Positions 35,682-44,913 of a stretch of 64,000 nt of DNA are shown here, piece after piece; within the stretch, counting starts at the first letter, position 1; the number at the start of each line of letters is the position of its first letter. Source of the stretch: Sedimentisphaerales bacterium (lineage in GTDB: Bacteria > Planctomycetota > Phycisphaerae > Sedimentisphaerales > Anaerohalosphaeraceae); NCBI GenBank assembly GCA_028282905.1, contig JANQGW010000149.1:1-64000 (forward strand), written 5' to 3'. The position numbers and the translations under genes were made by a program. The notes under the pieces were generated by a model. That model had not been told where the DNA came from. It searched no databases and saw only the letters and a program-made list of their open reading frames with translations.

Positions 35682-37502
35682 TTAAATTATCCCGCCGGCC
35701 CGCCGGTTTCCACCATTTTGGATAGTCTGACTGAGCTTTTTCCGCAGGTATTCGCTTTCGTCTTCCTGTTCGATTGTTTTCAGCTTTTCCGTTTCTTCAA
35801 TTCGCCGGTGATGCTCAATGACCTCGACAGCGTTTTTCAGTCGTACTGCCGGGTCGCCCTTTTGATCAGCCACCGATTCCAGTTGGCCCAGCAAGCGGGA
35901 AGTCTGCGGCGATTCAATCTGCCCGTAAAGTCGGGCCGGCTGCGGGTCAATACCCTGTTCCAAATCGCCCAGCAATACCTCGGCGATATCTGCCATCGCG
36001 GGCGACGATCGAAAATCTTCGGGTCGCAAAATCGCCGACACCTGTTCATATAGCCGCGGCTCATGGAGCAGCACTTCCAGTATCTCACGCTGAGCCTGAG
36101 CCAGCAGCGTCGGGGCCGCTTCATCAGGTTGCTCGACAGACTCTTCCGGCGACACCTCGTCCCGATTGGAACGGCGACGCTGAGCCTGGATTTTCGAGAT
36201 TTCCTCTTCGATCCGGCTCGACGGAATCTTCAGCAACTCACTGAGCCGACTCATCACCACGGTCCGGCTGACCGAATCCATCCGGCGGCTCTCAAAGGCG
36301 ACTGCCGCCGTCTGCAAAAACTGACGAATCGCCTCAGTGCGGTCCGAAAGATTTTCTTCGGCCGACAATTGTTCTTCAAGAACTTCCCACTTGAATTCCA
36401 GCACATCCCGGGCCAATTCGATGACGGCCCTGAAGGCATCGGCGCCGGATTCGAGCAGAAAATCGCAAGGATCCTTGCCGTCCGGCACAAATGCGATCCG
36501 CACGGCGATTTTTTCGCTCAGGCACACTTCGAGTGCCCGGTTAGCGGCGGCTTTACCCGCTACATCACTGTCAAAGAGCAGGACGATCCGCTTAGCGTAT
36601 CGCCGCAATATTCTCGCGTGGCCGCTGGTCAGGCTGGTGCCTAATGCGGCGACCACGTTTTCAATCCCAAACTGGTGGGCCATCATCACATCGGTATAGC
36701 CCTCTGCGACAATCACCGTGCCGCTTTCAGAAATCGCCGTGCGGGCTTGATACAGGCCGTACAGCGAGCTACTTTTGTCAAACAACGTCGTTGCCGGCGA
36801 ATTCATATACTTGGCCGGATCGTCGCCCAGCGTTCGTCCGCCAAAGCCGATGACTCTACCGGTCGCATCGACTATCGGAAACATCAGCCGGTTGCGAAAC
36901 TTGTCGTAACAGCCGCCGCGTTCCTTTTCGACCGCCAAACCCGCCGAAATCAGCGAGCGGGACGCGTCTTTTCTGGCCGAGGCCTTGCTCGTCAGGTCGT
37001 CCCAGGCATCCAGTGCCAGACCCAACTGCCATTTGCGGGCCGATTCTTCAGAAATCTGCCGCCGGGCGATATACTCACGGGCAACGGCACCCTTTGCCTC
37101 GTCGGCCAGGTTCGCCATCCAGTGATTCATCGCCCACGTATTTATTTTTGCCAGTGTCGCTGTATCGAGGCTGTTTTCAGCCGATTCGGACCGCCGGGTA
37201 TAAACCGGCTCCAGCGTAATACCCGCCCGGGCGGCCAGTCGCTCGACGGCCTGCGGAAACGTCAAGTTCTCTTTCATTTGGACGAACTTGAGAACGTCAC
37301 CGCCGGCACCACAGGCAAAGCATTTGAAGATTTGTTTCGCGGGATTGACATACATACTGGGCTTGTGGTCGGTGTGGAATGGGCACAAGCCCACCATTTC
37401 CTTACCTTTCTTTTCCAGTTTCAGGTGCTCGGCAATGACCTCAACGATGTCATTTGCCTGCTGAATCCGGTTGATAACGCTGTAGTCCCATTTACCAGCC
37501 AA
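35682..37502 (-). CDS. dnaG: DNA primase
   Basis: 606 residues. An N-terminal CHC2 zinc finger (GLCPFHTDHKPSMYVNP, then FKCFACGAGGDVL) is followed by the catalytic core with IGFGGRTLGDDPAKYMNS and the Toprim segment VAEGYTDVMMAHQFGIENVV and LLFDSDVAGK. The C-terminal helicase-binding region is present. The initiator appears to be TTG at 37502 (GGAG at 37508-37511 on the minus strand); no ATG precedes the conserved WDYSVINRIQQAND. The leader includes a short hairpin directly before the ribosome site. Its own promoter lies at 37687-37714. Confidence 0.95.
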   Translation of the reverse strand: MAGKWDYSVINRIQQANDIVEVIAEHLKLEKKGKEMVGLCPFHTDHKPSMYVNPAKQIFKCFACGAGGDVLKFVQMKENLTFPQAVERLAARAGITLEPVYTRRSESAENSLDTATLAKINTWAMNHWMANLADEAKGAVAREYIARRQISEESARKWQLGLALDAWDDLTSKASARKDASRSLISAGLAVEKERGGCYDKFRNRLMFPIVDATGRVIGFGGRTLGDDPAKYMNSPATTLFDKSSSLYGLYQARTAISESGTVIVAEGYTDVMMAHQFGIENVVAALGTSLTSGHARILRRYAKRIVLLFDSDVAGKAAANRALEVCLSEKIAVRIAFVPDGKDPCDFLLESGADAFRAVIELARDVLEFKWEVLEEQLSAEENLSDRTEAIRQFLQTAAVAFESRRMDSVSRTVVMSRLSELLKIPSSRIEEEISKIQAQRRRSNRDEVSPEESVEQPDEAAPTLLAQAQREILEVLLHEPRLYEQVSAILRPEDFRSSPAMADIAEVLLGDLEQGIDPQPARLYGQIESPQTSRLLGQLESVADQKGDPAVRLKNAVEVIEHHRRIEETEKLKTIEQEDESEYLRKKLSQTIQNGGNRRAGGII

Positions 37503-37680
37503 GCCAGCTCCGTCAGCTTCCGCAATCCATGCGGAATCCCTTTTATCTTCTTATCTCTTTTCTTATTCTCTTTAAGGTATAACGCTTCTTATCGAAGTTT
37601 TGTTACGGTTTCTTCGGTTATTTTTGCACATTTTCCGTACGGGTATAGACCCCACCCGCCCCGGAATGAAACAAAAATGA
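37503..37680 (-). other. dnaG leader with ribosome-site hairpin
   Basis: The leader of about 178 bases is purine-rich in its last half (GAGAATAAGAAAAGAGATAA). TTCCGC and GCGGAA pair across seven bases (37518-37536), ending seven bases before the GGAG. The stem could modulate access to the ribosome site. No ORF lies inside. Confidence 0.35.
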
Positions 37681-37686
37681 CATTAA

Positions 37687-37714
37687 AGTATAGTAAGCGT
37701 TGTCAAAAAGTCAA
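37687..37714 (-). promoter_or_regulatory. Promoter of dnaG-rpoD
   Basis: On the minus strand TTGACT (37709-37714) and TATACT (37687-37692) are 16 bases apart. A second TTGACA overlaps the spacer but gives poor spacing. Predicted start near 37680. Confidence 0.62.
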
Positions 37715-37812
37715 GCTGACAAGGGTGAAATGGCCTTTTTAGTATAGAAAAAAGGGGTTTATAATATCAGTGGACACTTAGCCGAACAGGACTATTTTCG
37801 TTTTTTGTGATT

Positions 37813-38496
37813 TCAGGAACAAATCTGTCTCAAATCATCCATCGTCAGTTCATCCAGTCGATTCACGATTTTGCAGGCCTTGCCGTCTAATTGGTCAGCC
37901 GGGTAGGAATTGGTCACAGCGATGGGATTCATCCCCGCAGCGGCCGCCGCTTCCAGACCCCAGTGGGAATCCTCGATGACAATGCACTCGGCGGGTTGGA
38001 TTTGAGTGTTTGTGAGGGTGTTGAGCTTTTCGAGGGCCAGCCGATATCCTTCCGGGTCGGGCTTGCCGTGGGTCACGTCATCGGCAGTCACGATGATCTC
38101 AAATGCCTCCTTGAACTCGGCCTCTTCCAGCATCAGGTCGATATCACTGCGCAGGGCGCCGGAACAGATGGCGATACGCACGTTGTTTTCCACAAGCACC
38201 CCGATGAATTCGGCCACGCCGTCGATAATAACCGCATCGGTTCTGGCCAATTCGTCGAAAATGACCTTTTTTTCAGCGATCTGCTGTTGAATGGCGGCAT
38301 CATCGAGGCCCATATCGTAATCCTGATTGACCGCTTCGATATTTTCCAGATCGGTATAACCCAGATACGTCGCCCAGTGTTCTTCCTTGGGAATATCCAC
38401 CCCAAACCGCTTAAAAATCGTATTCAGCGCCTCATAATGCAGCGCCTCGGAATCGGCCACCACCCCATCAAAATCAAATATCACTGCTTGTAACAT
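37813..38496 (-). CDS. HAD-superfamily hydrolase (phosphoglucomutase-like subfamily)
   Basis: 227 residues beginning VIFDFDGVVADSEALHYEAL, with nucleophile Asp8 and Asp10 and the cap domain next. ICSGALRSDIDLMLEEA is motif II (with the Ser), HGKPDPEGYRLALEKL carries the Lys, and VIEDSHWGLEAAAAAGM is the metal-binding Asp pair. It resembles beta-phosphoglucomutase or sugar-phosphate phosphatases, but the cap residues do not reveal the substrate. GGAAC lies ahead of the ATG. It is alone on its operon side, 45 bases upstream of the next minus-strand gene. Confidence 0.9.
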   Translation of the reverse strand: MLQAVIFDFDGVVADSEALHYEALNTIFKRFGVDIPKEEHWATYLGYTDLENIEAVNQDYDMGLDDAAIQQQIAEKKVIFDELARTDAVIIDGVAEFIGVLVENNVRIAICSGALRSDIDLMLEEAEFKEAFEIIVTADDVTHGKPDPEGYRLALEKLNTLTNTQIQPAECIVIEDSHWGLEAAAAAGMNPIAVTNSYPADQLDGKACKIVNRLDELTMDDLRQICS

Positions 38497-38541
38497 TTTT
38501 CATCAGTTCCTTTATATACCACTTCAGTTATCATAAACTGT

Positions 38542-39396
38542 TTATCTTACCTTCAATGTTTTTCTTTCTGAAAAATCTTTTCCCTGCTCAACCTCTACTT
38601 TGGTAATTCGATTTTGCTTGTCTAAATGGATTCTCACATAATCTCCAGATTCTACTCTGTATGAATGATATTTTTCGATAATTTTACCAGAGGGGGTTAA
38701 ACATTCCTGACTGCTGACTTTCGTGCCCTTCAATACACCGGGCAAAGGCTCGTCGCTAATACGACGGATGGTTTCCGTATAACATTGAGTATCTGAAAAC
38801 AAGCAATTGAACACCGTCGCCTCCCCCTTCTCACGACAATCTGTTATAGCCTTTGGAACTCTTAACTTGGAGACACGTTTACTTATCTTCTTGAATCCAT
38901 GCAGTTTAGGAATATTAGTGAGGGTTTTCACTAGTTGGGCATCTCTTTTTTTACTTGGACGAAAGGGCTTGAATTCATATTGTTTCAACTTCGGATTATA
39001 TGCCATTGAGTAAGTATCTATTGCATAGTAAGGTAATGCAGTACTAACCCACATATCACATAGATGCGTCGTCCCTCCACAACGTAAAGCTAATTTTCTC
39101 CCCCAATCTCCCCCTCTTTTTATTCCCTGATTAAGAATTATTGAGTAGCAATATGAACAATCCCCTGTCCATAATAAATCAAACTTTCGGTCTGTAAGAT
39201 TTTCAAGTGTTTCTTCAAATAATCCAAAACCATAGCTCATCGCAAGGCCTGTTTTCTTTTTTATATCGTTCGCAATCTTTTCCCACTTCCCAAAATCCTT
39301 TTGTACCTCTAACAACAATTGGCGCAAAGGCTCTCGATTCTCACCAAAGAGATTATTTAAATGCTTAACTAATTGTCGATCTGTCATTACCATCAT
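38542..39396 (-). CDS. Unknown protein of AT-rich composition
   Basis: 284 residues, MTDRQLVKHLNNLFGENREP and onwards, with Cys residues in a GDCSYCYSI and an ALRCGGTTHLCDMW block that could bind metal. No signal peptide or transmembrane helix is evident. Its DNA is visibly more AT-rich than its neighbours and codon use is less G/C-ended, which suggests recent acquisition. I recognise no family. The three near ATGs at the start (MMVMTD) leave the exact initiator uncertain, and no strong ribosome site is present. It stands apart from the HAD gene by 45 bases and has no evident partner. Confidence 0.7.
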   Translation of the reverse strand: MMVMTDRQLVKHLNNLFGENREPLRQLLLEVQKDFGKWEKIANDIKKKTGLAMSYGFGLFEETLENLTDRKFDLLWTGDCSYCYSIILNQGIKRGGDWGRKLALRCGGTTHLCDMWVSTALPYYAIDTYSMAYNPKLKQYEFKPFRPSKKRDAQLVKTLTNIPKLHGFKKISKRVSKLRVPKAITDCREKGEATVFNCLFSDTQCYTETIRRISDEPLPGVLKGTKVSSQECLTPSGKIIEKYHSYRVESGDYVRIHLDKQNRITKVEVEQGKDFSERKTLKVR

Positions 39397-39494
39397 TAAT
39401 CTTTGGTTTCATTTAATTGGACAAGGCCTTTATTGTATCCACTATTGACATCTTTGCCACTGTGTTTTTTGTTTGTTTTGTTTCATCCATGCCC

Positions 39495-40928
39495 TTAATT
39501 ATACATGAACTGTGCGGTTGCTGTGCATTGTTTATTGGTTTTTAGGCGAATCCAGTGGGCACTGAAGGCGTCGGGGAAGGTGTGGTAGTTATAGCCTTTG
39601 GCGGGGACGGAAATCGTTTTGTATGTTTGCCAGTCACCATTGCCGAGAAAATCCACTTCCAGTGTAAACTGCACATCGCCTTCGCTGTCGTGGGCCAGAT
39701 GGACAACTTTTTTATCGAAACCGGTCATCAGGAACGGATCGCTGTACTGGTTGGCCTTGACAGGTGTATTTTTCCAGACGGCGCCCCAGCCGGTGGGTTT
39801 GCCCCAGCTGTGCAGTTCGTCGATATTGCCGAACCAGAAGCCTGACTGCGGCTGGCCGACGGCGTTGTCGGTCTGGTCACCTGCCAGGACCAGCATCCCC
39901 CGCCAATAGACCATGTCCGGGCAGATGCGCAAGTGATAGCAAATCGGCTTAATGCCCCAAATCTGTCCGCCATAGACCAGCGGCGGCAGTTCGTAAAACA
40001 TGCCGAACGCATCCATGAGATATCGTTCGGTCTGCACCTCGCGGATGCGCATCCATTCGGTGTTCCAGGTATGGTCCCAGGAATGGCTGGCCTGGGGCAG
40101 ACGATAGCGTTTCCACTGCCTGTCATGCAGCACACGGAAAATCACCGAGCGGTCATCCCAGCCGACCGCGAACAGGGTATTACCATAGCGGGAACCGGCG
40201 GTAGTATTTTGCTTTCCGGACACTTCGATAAACGGATTGCGTTCAACAATCTCCCAATCGCCTTGACCGTCCCATTGCGCAAGCCTGCCGGCGTCTCGCT
40301 TGCGAAGGTATTCGGCCTCTTCATAGGTGTTATTAGCAACGACCAGTCGTCCTTGGGCGGTGTGGGCACCTTTATAGTGCGGCTGGGCACCTTTGGGAAT
40401 GTCCAGCTCCTTGTTGAGATCAAACAGGTGTTTGGTTTCGAGGGTATTGACGTCTGCTTCGTAGAGCTGCCCTTCCATCGTCAGGAAATAGACCATGGTT
40501 TTCGGCTTTTTCAGATGACGAGCGGTGGCGGTCAGGCGGTGTTTGCTCAACTCGGGAAACGTCCGGACATTGCCTTCGGGGTCAATAATATGCGGGCCGA
40601 TGATGGCCTGTTTGGACTCCCAGTGGACCAGGCGATTGGCAAAAGTGCCTGTCACGGACGCGGGGTGCTTGGTCATGGTCATGTCATCGCTGATAGAATA
40701 CAGCCCGATGCCGGTGCCGCGGATATGGGCGACATAGCCAACGGCCCAGAGCTTGTCAGCCCAGGGAATCATCGCGCCGATGCCGGTTTCGCTGTCACTG
40801 CCGACGCCTTTGGCGAACACCGTCATTTTCGGATATACCCCTTTGACGGATACCGGAGGCTCGGCAAAAACGGGACTGGCCAGCAATACACTCAAAATGA
40901 CAAACAGAAGGAATCGGCTCTTTTTCAT
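39495..40928 (-). CDS. Exported protein of unknown function, possibly beta-propeller
   Basis: A start at 40928 gives a signal peptide (MKKSRFLLFVILSVLLASPV, cut after FAE) with AAAGGG eight bases ahead; a longer frame has no ribosome site. Mature residues include WADKLWAVGYVAH, ARHLKKPKTMVYFLTMEGQLY, RLAQWDGQGDWEIVERNPF, and repeated blade-like strands, then SGFWFGNIDELHSWGKPTGWG. A beta-sandwich tail (FTLEVDFLGNGDWQTYKTIS) closes it. This suggests a seven-bladed-type propeller or WD-like lectin fold. It lies alone, downstream of a terminator that serves the next operon. The role is unknown; sugar or polymer binding is a guess. Confidence 0.68.
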   Translation of the reverse strand: MKKSRFLLFVILSVLLASPVFAEPPVSVKGVYPKMTVFAKGVGSDSETGIGAMIPWADKLWAVGYVAHIRGTGIGLYSISDDMTMTKHPASVTGTFANRLVHWESKQAIIGPHIIDPEGNVRTFPELSKHRLTATARHLKKPKTMVYFLTMEGQLYEADVNTLETKHLFDLNKELDIPKGAQPHYKGAHTAQGRLVVANNTYEEAEYLRKRDAGRLAQWDGQGDWEIVERNPFIEVSGKQNTTAGSRYGNTLFAVGWDDRSVIFRVLHDRQWKRYRLPQASHSWDHTWNTEWMRIREVQTERYLMDAFGMFYELPPLVYGGQIWGIKPICYHLRICPDMVYWRGMLVLAGDQTDNAVGQPQSGFWFGNIDELHSWGKPTGWGAVWKNTPVKANQYSDPFLMTGFDKKVVHLAHDSEGDVQFTLEVDFLGNGDWQTYKTISVPAKGYNYHTFPDAFSAHWIRLKTNKQCTATAQFMYN

Positions 40929-40973
40929 CTGAAAACCCTTTCTTTGATTGTTTTCAATGGACTCAGAAACCAT

Positions 40974-41001
40974 AAAAAAAGCCCCGGTTTTCGGCCGGGG
41001 C
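40974..41001 (-). terminator. Rho-independent terminator of the ACAD-Etf operon
   Basis: On the minus strand GCCCCGG and CCGGGGC (40995-41001 with 40981-40987) pair on a seven-base loop and run into seven T (40974-40980). It follows the acyl-CoA dehydrogenase stop by 40 bases. Confidence 0.9.
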
Positions 41002-41041
41002 TTCTATTGTAGCTATGATTGGCATTTTTGCCAATGGGTTT

Positions 41042-42826
41042 TTAGGCGATCTCGGGAACCGGGCCGATGAGGGCATCGTATTCCTTGAAGGTCGTGCGGT
41101 CACCCGACATTACTTCGGCGGCCAGCGTTTTGATCTTGTCGGCATTGCGGGTGATGTAGCGGCGGGCCATGACCTCTTTGCGTTTGGTCATCGGAACGGT
41201 CTGGTCGCTGTCGGCAACGGCGACTTCCATCTCAACATCACTGGAGGCCTGCGAACAGAAGTAGTAACCGATAATCAAAGCAATCGCGATATCGACGATC
41301 TGGCGACCGTACAGGTCCATGTACTCAATGCCTTCACCCTTGGCGAACTTGGCACATTCGAGCAGTGTCTCAGTGCCTTCGGCCAGCATTGCCGTCAGGT
41401 CTTTGACGTTGTCGCCGTATTCGGCAGCGGCCAACTGAGCCAGGTACTTTTCGCCGGTTCCGCCGCAGACACCGCGAACGGCCGCGACGACCTGCAGCTG
41501 GCTGGTGCCTTCGTAAATGGTTGTGATACGTGCGTCACGGGCGTGGCGTTCACAGGCATAGTCCCGCATGTAGCCGGAACCACCGAGAATCTGAATCGAA
41601 TCGTACGAAACGGTGTTGGACATTTCCGAACAGAAGTACTTGCTCATCGGCGTCAGCATACCGGCCAGACGCTTGATGAATTTCAGTTCCTTCTTGGCAG
41701 CCTTGACGGCGTCTTTGTCTTCGGAGTTGTCGATAATCTTGTTGAGGCCGATTTCGTGGTCCACGATCCAGCTTGTTTCGTACAGCAAGGCACGGCCGGC
41801 TTCGATTGAGGTCTTCATCTCGATCATCATGTCACGAACGGCAGGCAACTTTTCAATCGCAACGCCAAACTGTTCACGGCTGGCGGCATAGTCACGAGCC
41901 ACGCGGTAGGTTGCTTCGGCAATACCCATGGACTGGCCGGCAATACCGATACGGGCACCGTTCATCAGGCTCATGACGTAGGTCACCAGACCACGCTGGC
42001 GTTCACCGATGAGCTGACACGGCGTGTTATCAAAGAACAGCTCGCACGTCGGCGAACCGTGAATACCCAGCTTGTCTTCGAGACGGCGAACGGTCACGGT
42101 CGGGCCGCGGTCACAAACGAACAGGCTCAGACCCAGACCGCCGCTGCGATCTTCGGAGCGGGCCAGTACCAGCAGGACTTCGCCGCAGCCGTTGGTGATA
42201 AAGCGTTTGACACCATGCAGGTACCAGTTGCCGTTGTCATCCTGGAAAGCCTTCAGATCACAGGCCTGCAGATCGGAACCGGCGTCCGGCTCGGTCAGAA
42301 CCATCGCACCGGTCACTTTACCGGAAGCAAAGTCGTGCAGGTAATTCTGCTTGATGTCTTCGTCAGCAAAGAAGTTAATTGTTTCGGCAATGCCCTGCAG
42401 CCCGAAGATGTTCATCAGCGATGCGTCGGCACGTGAGACGATTTCAATCGCCATCGAGTAAACGGTGTTCGGGAAGTTCAGCCCGCCAAACCGGTGCGGC
42501 AGCGTAAAGCCCATCACGTCGGCTTTTGCCAGTGCGTCCAGTGCATCGGCGATGCCGGCGGCATAGCTGACGGTGCCGTCTTCGTTGAGCGTATTGCCTT
42601 CTCGGTCCACATCTTCACTGCGCGGTGCGATAAAATCAGCACTCAACTCGCCGATTGAATCCAGCACCATATTATAATTCTGAATCGCTTCGGTTTCATC
42701 TTCCGGCGCGGTCTCAAACTCGGCGGCATGCTTGAACTCTTCTTCCTGCATCCGCGATACTTTATTCAGATCCATGTGTTGGAACAGGAACTGAATATCG
42801 TCGTTATCCTTATAAAAGTTACCCAT
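41042..42826 (-). CDS. Acyl-CoA dehydrogenase (long form)
   Basis: 594 residues, about 200 longer than the classical enzyme. The FAD/substrate part has GAMVLTEPDAGSDLQA, the LGIHGSPTCELFFDN segment, and NGARIGIAGQSMGIAEATY. ILGGSGYMRDYACERHARDA and RITTIYEGTSQLQ follow, with Glu in YEGTSQ as the likely catalytic base. A C-terminal helical extension closes it, as in AcdA/AcdB-type and other large-form enzymes. It probably oxidises a short- or branched-chain acyl-CoA and passes electrons to EtfAB. The gene follows etfA by 81 bases on the minus strand. Confidence 0.92.
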   Translation of the reverse strand: MGNFYKDNDDIQFLFQHMDLNKVSRMQEEEFKHAAEFETAPEDETEAIQNYNMVLDSIGELSADFIAPRSEDVDREGNTLNEDGTVSYAAGIADALDALAKADVMGFTLPHRFGGLNFPNTVYSMAIEIVSRADASLMNIFGLQGIAETINFFADEDIKQNYLHDFASGKVTGAMVLTEPDAGSDLQACDLKAFQDDNGNWYLHGVKRFITNGCGEVLLVLARSEDRSGGLGLSLFVCDRGPTVTVRRLEDKLGIHGSPTCELFFDNTPCQLIGERQRGLVTYVMSLMNGARIGIAGQSMGIAEATYRVARDYAASREQFGVAIEKLPAVRDMMIEMKTSIEAGRALLYETSWIVDHEIGLNKIIDNSEDKDAVKAAKKELKFIKRLAGMLTPMSKYFCSEMSNTVSYDSIQILGGSGYMRDYACERHARDARITTIYEGTSQLQVVAAVRGVCGGTGEKYLAQLAAAEYGDNVKDLTAMLAEGTETLLECAKFAKGEGIEYMDLYGRQIVDIAIALIIGYYFCSQASSDVEMEVAVADSDQTVPMTKRKEVMARRYITRNADKIKTLAAEVMSGDRTTFKEYDALIGPVPEIA

Positions 42827-42907
42827 CGTTTTATCCCTAAACTTTTTGGTCTTTTTTCTTATAAAACAGACTGGATTCCCGCCTTTACGGGAATGGCAAT
42901 CTCAATC

Positions 42908-43936
42908 TTATACTTTTTCCTTGATGGCTTTGATCATCATCGGCACAACGTCGTTCAGGTCGCCGACGATCTTGTAGTGAGCGACATCGAAGATCGGTGC
43001 CTTCGGGTCATTGTTAATGGCGATGATCTTCTGGCTGCCGATCATACCGGCCTGGTGCTGAATCGCCCCGCTGATACCCACGGCGATGTACAGGCTGGGA
43101 CGAACGGTCGTTCCAGTCTGGCCGATCTGGTGGTCGTGATTGATGAAGCCCAAATCGACTGCCGCACGAGTCGCACCGGGCGAACCGCCGAGGCAATGAG
43201 CCAGATCCCAGATTTTCTTGAAGTTGTCAGCACTGCCGACACCGGCACCACCGGCAACAATGACACGGGAGGCCTTCAGGTCAACCTTCTTGGCTTCCAT
43301 GTGCTCGGCGAGAATTTCAATCGCCAGGTCAGTCTGCGTCAGGTGAACGGTTTCCTTGATAACCTCGGCCTTGCGAGTCGCGTCCGGTTCGGGCATGGGC
43401 ATGACGCCTTCTCGAACGGTCGCCATCTGCGGCCAGCGGTCATAGTTGATAATGGTAGCAATAATATTACCGCCGAACGCCGGACGAATCTGCAGCAGCA
43501 GGTTTTCGTACGTCGTGTTGGTTTTCTTGACTTCGTGGTTGCCGATCTGCAGGTCGGTGCAGTCTGCGGTCAGGCCGGCCTTGACGGCACTGGCGATACG
43601 CGGTGCCAGGTCGCGACCGGCGGGAGTTGCCCCGTATAGAACAATCTGCGGTTTGTGCTTGGCGATCAAGTCGTCAATGACTTTCGAGTAACTGCTGGTC
43701 TGGTAATGCTCCAGCAGCGGATGCTCGGCCAGAATCACTTTATCGGCGCCGTAATGGCCCAACTGTAAACACAAATCGCTGACATTATCGCCCAGCAGGA
43801 CGGCTGCCAGCGGCACGTTTAACGTATCGGCCAGTTCACGGCCCTTGCTGAGCAGTTCCAGCGACGTATCTTCCAGCTTGCCCTTGTGCTGTTCGGCAAA
43901 AACCCACACCTGCCCCTGTTTATTCACTTCGATCAT
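42908..43936 (-). CDS. etfA: Electron transfer flavoprotein, alpha subunit
   Basis: 342 residues. The C-terminal FAD domain carries IVAGGAGVGSADNFKKIWDL, then GSPGATRAAVD, QIGQTGTTVRPSLYIAVGIS and GAIQHQAGMIGSQKIIAINN, which hold the flavin. It pairs with EtfB to receive electrons from acyl-CoA dehydrogenases. Gene order etfB-etfA-ACAD on the minus strand supports one functional unit. The start follows GGATAGGAAT. Confidence 0.96.
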   Translation of the reverse strand: MIEVNKQGQVWVFAEQHKGKLEDTSLELLSKGRELADTLNVPLAAVLLGDNVSDLCLQLGHYGADKVILAEHPLLEHYQTSSYSKVIDDLIAKHKPQIVLYGATPAGRDLAPRIASAVKAGLTADCTDLQIGNHEVKKTNTTYENLLLQIRPAFGGNIIATIINYDRWPQMATVREGVMPMPEPDATRKAEVIKETVHLTQTDLAIEILAEHMEAKKVDLKASRVIVAGGAGVGSADNFKKIWDLAHCLGGSPGATRAAVDLGFINHDHQIGQTGTTVRPSLYIAVGISGAIQHQAGMIGSQKIIAINNDPKAPIFDVAHYKIVGDLNDVVPMMIKAIKEKV

Positions 43937-44004
43937 ATTCCTATCCTTATTCTGATCTGATTTCTATCTTTTGTAATTCAAAATTAAGAATTAAAAATTC
44001 AACA

Positions 44005-44892
44005 TTAACCAATGGTGTGATCCTGAATCAGTTCGTGGATCATGCTGTCAACGCCGGCCTGCGTGGCTTCGACGTCCTTGGTATCCATCGCCGCCAGCAC
44101 GACGCTCTGAATGCGGTGTACCTTGGTGGGCGAACCGTCGCGGCCGCACCACTGCAGGTCTGCTTCGAGGAAGTCCAGATCCCACTGCTTGATGAGCAGG
44201 CCCTTTTCGTCCAGCGCTTCGCAAGTCGCATCGACGTCAATGCAGTCGTCTTCTTTGGCAATCGCTTCAATTTCCATGCGGCACTTGGCGGCTTTGCATT
44301 TCATCATCTGCTTGGCCCGGCCGACTCGCGGCTCATTGGCCGTATCCAGAACCGTCAGCACTGCCGGCAGCGGACTCTTGACTTCCTGCCAGCCGTTACC
44401 GAGGTTGCGTTTGACCTTGATAGACGTTTCTTCCAGCGAAACGAGGTCTTCGACATAGGTAATCTGCGGCAGTTCCAGCTTTTCAGCAAGCTGGGGGCCA
44501 ACCTGGGCGGTATCGCCGTCGATGGCCTGACGGCCGCACAGGACGATGTCCGGATTGAGCTTTTTGACGGCACAGCTCAGAATATAGCTGGTCGCCAGCG
44601 TATCCGAAGCCGCACACCGACGGTCAGTGACCAGAACAGCCTGGTCGGCGCCGCGGTAGAGACCTTCACGCAATACACCGGTGGCATTGGGCAAACCCAT
44701 TGTGACAACTGTCACAACACCGCCAAATTCATCTTTAATTTTCAGGGCCAGTTCCAATGCATTCAGGTCTTCCGGGTTAAAAATCGCCGGAAGTGCCGCA
44801 CGGTTCACGGTCCCGTCATCGTTCATTGCCTGCCCGGTAATCCGTTTGGTATCAGGCACTTGCTTGACTAATACAACACAATTGTATCCCAC
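44005..44892 (-). CDS. etfB: Electron transfer flavoprotein, beta subunit
   Basis: 295 residues, with the start set at GTG 44892: GGAGG lies eight bases ahead and the product begins MGYNCVVLVKQVPDT, matching the family. A GTG at 44913 and an ATG at 44907 are also in frame. LNPEDLNALELALKIKDEF and LCGRQAIDGDTAQVGPQLAE are conserved blocks. DGDTAQVGP is the sequence type found in ETFs that hold a second flavin and bifurcate electrons, unlike the mitochondrial type. Bifurcation, with oxidation of NADH and reduction of ferredoxin, is thus possible but unproved here. First gene of the operon. Confidence 0.93.
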   Translation of the reverse strand: MGYNCVVLVKQVPDTKRITGQAMNDDGTVNRAALPAIFNPEDLNALELALKIKDEFGGVVTVVTMGLPNATGVLREGLYRGADQAVLVTDRRCAASDTLATSYILSCAVKKLNPDIVLCGRQAIDGDTAQVGPQLAEKLELPQITYVEDLVSLEETSIKVKRNLGNGWQEVKSPLPAVLTVLDTANEPRVGRAKQMMKCKAAKCRMEIEAIAKEDDCIDVDATCEALDEKGLLIKQWDLDFLEADLQWCGRDGSPTKVHRIQSVVLAAMDTKDVEATQAGVDSMIHELIQDHTIG

Positions 44893-44913
44893 TGATTTTG
44901 CCTCCATGAGCAC

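Noticed and set aside
36675-37742. A 355-codon plus-strand open frame opposite dnaG
   Set aside because: It mirrors the dnaG coding strand and codes a biased Arg/Gly/His-rich chain. The real gene, dnaG, explains the region.
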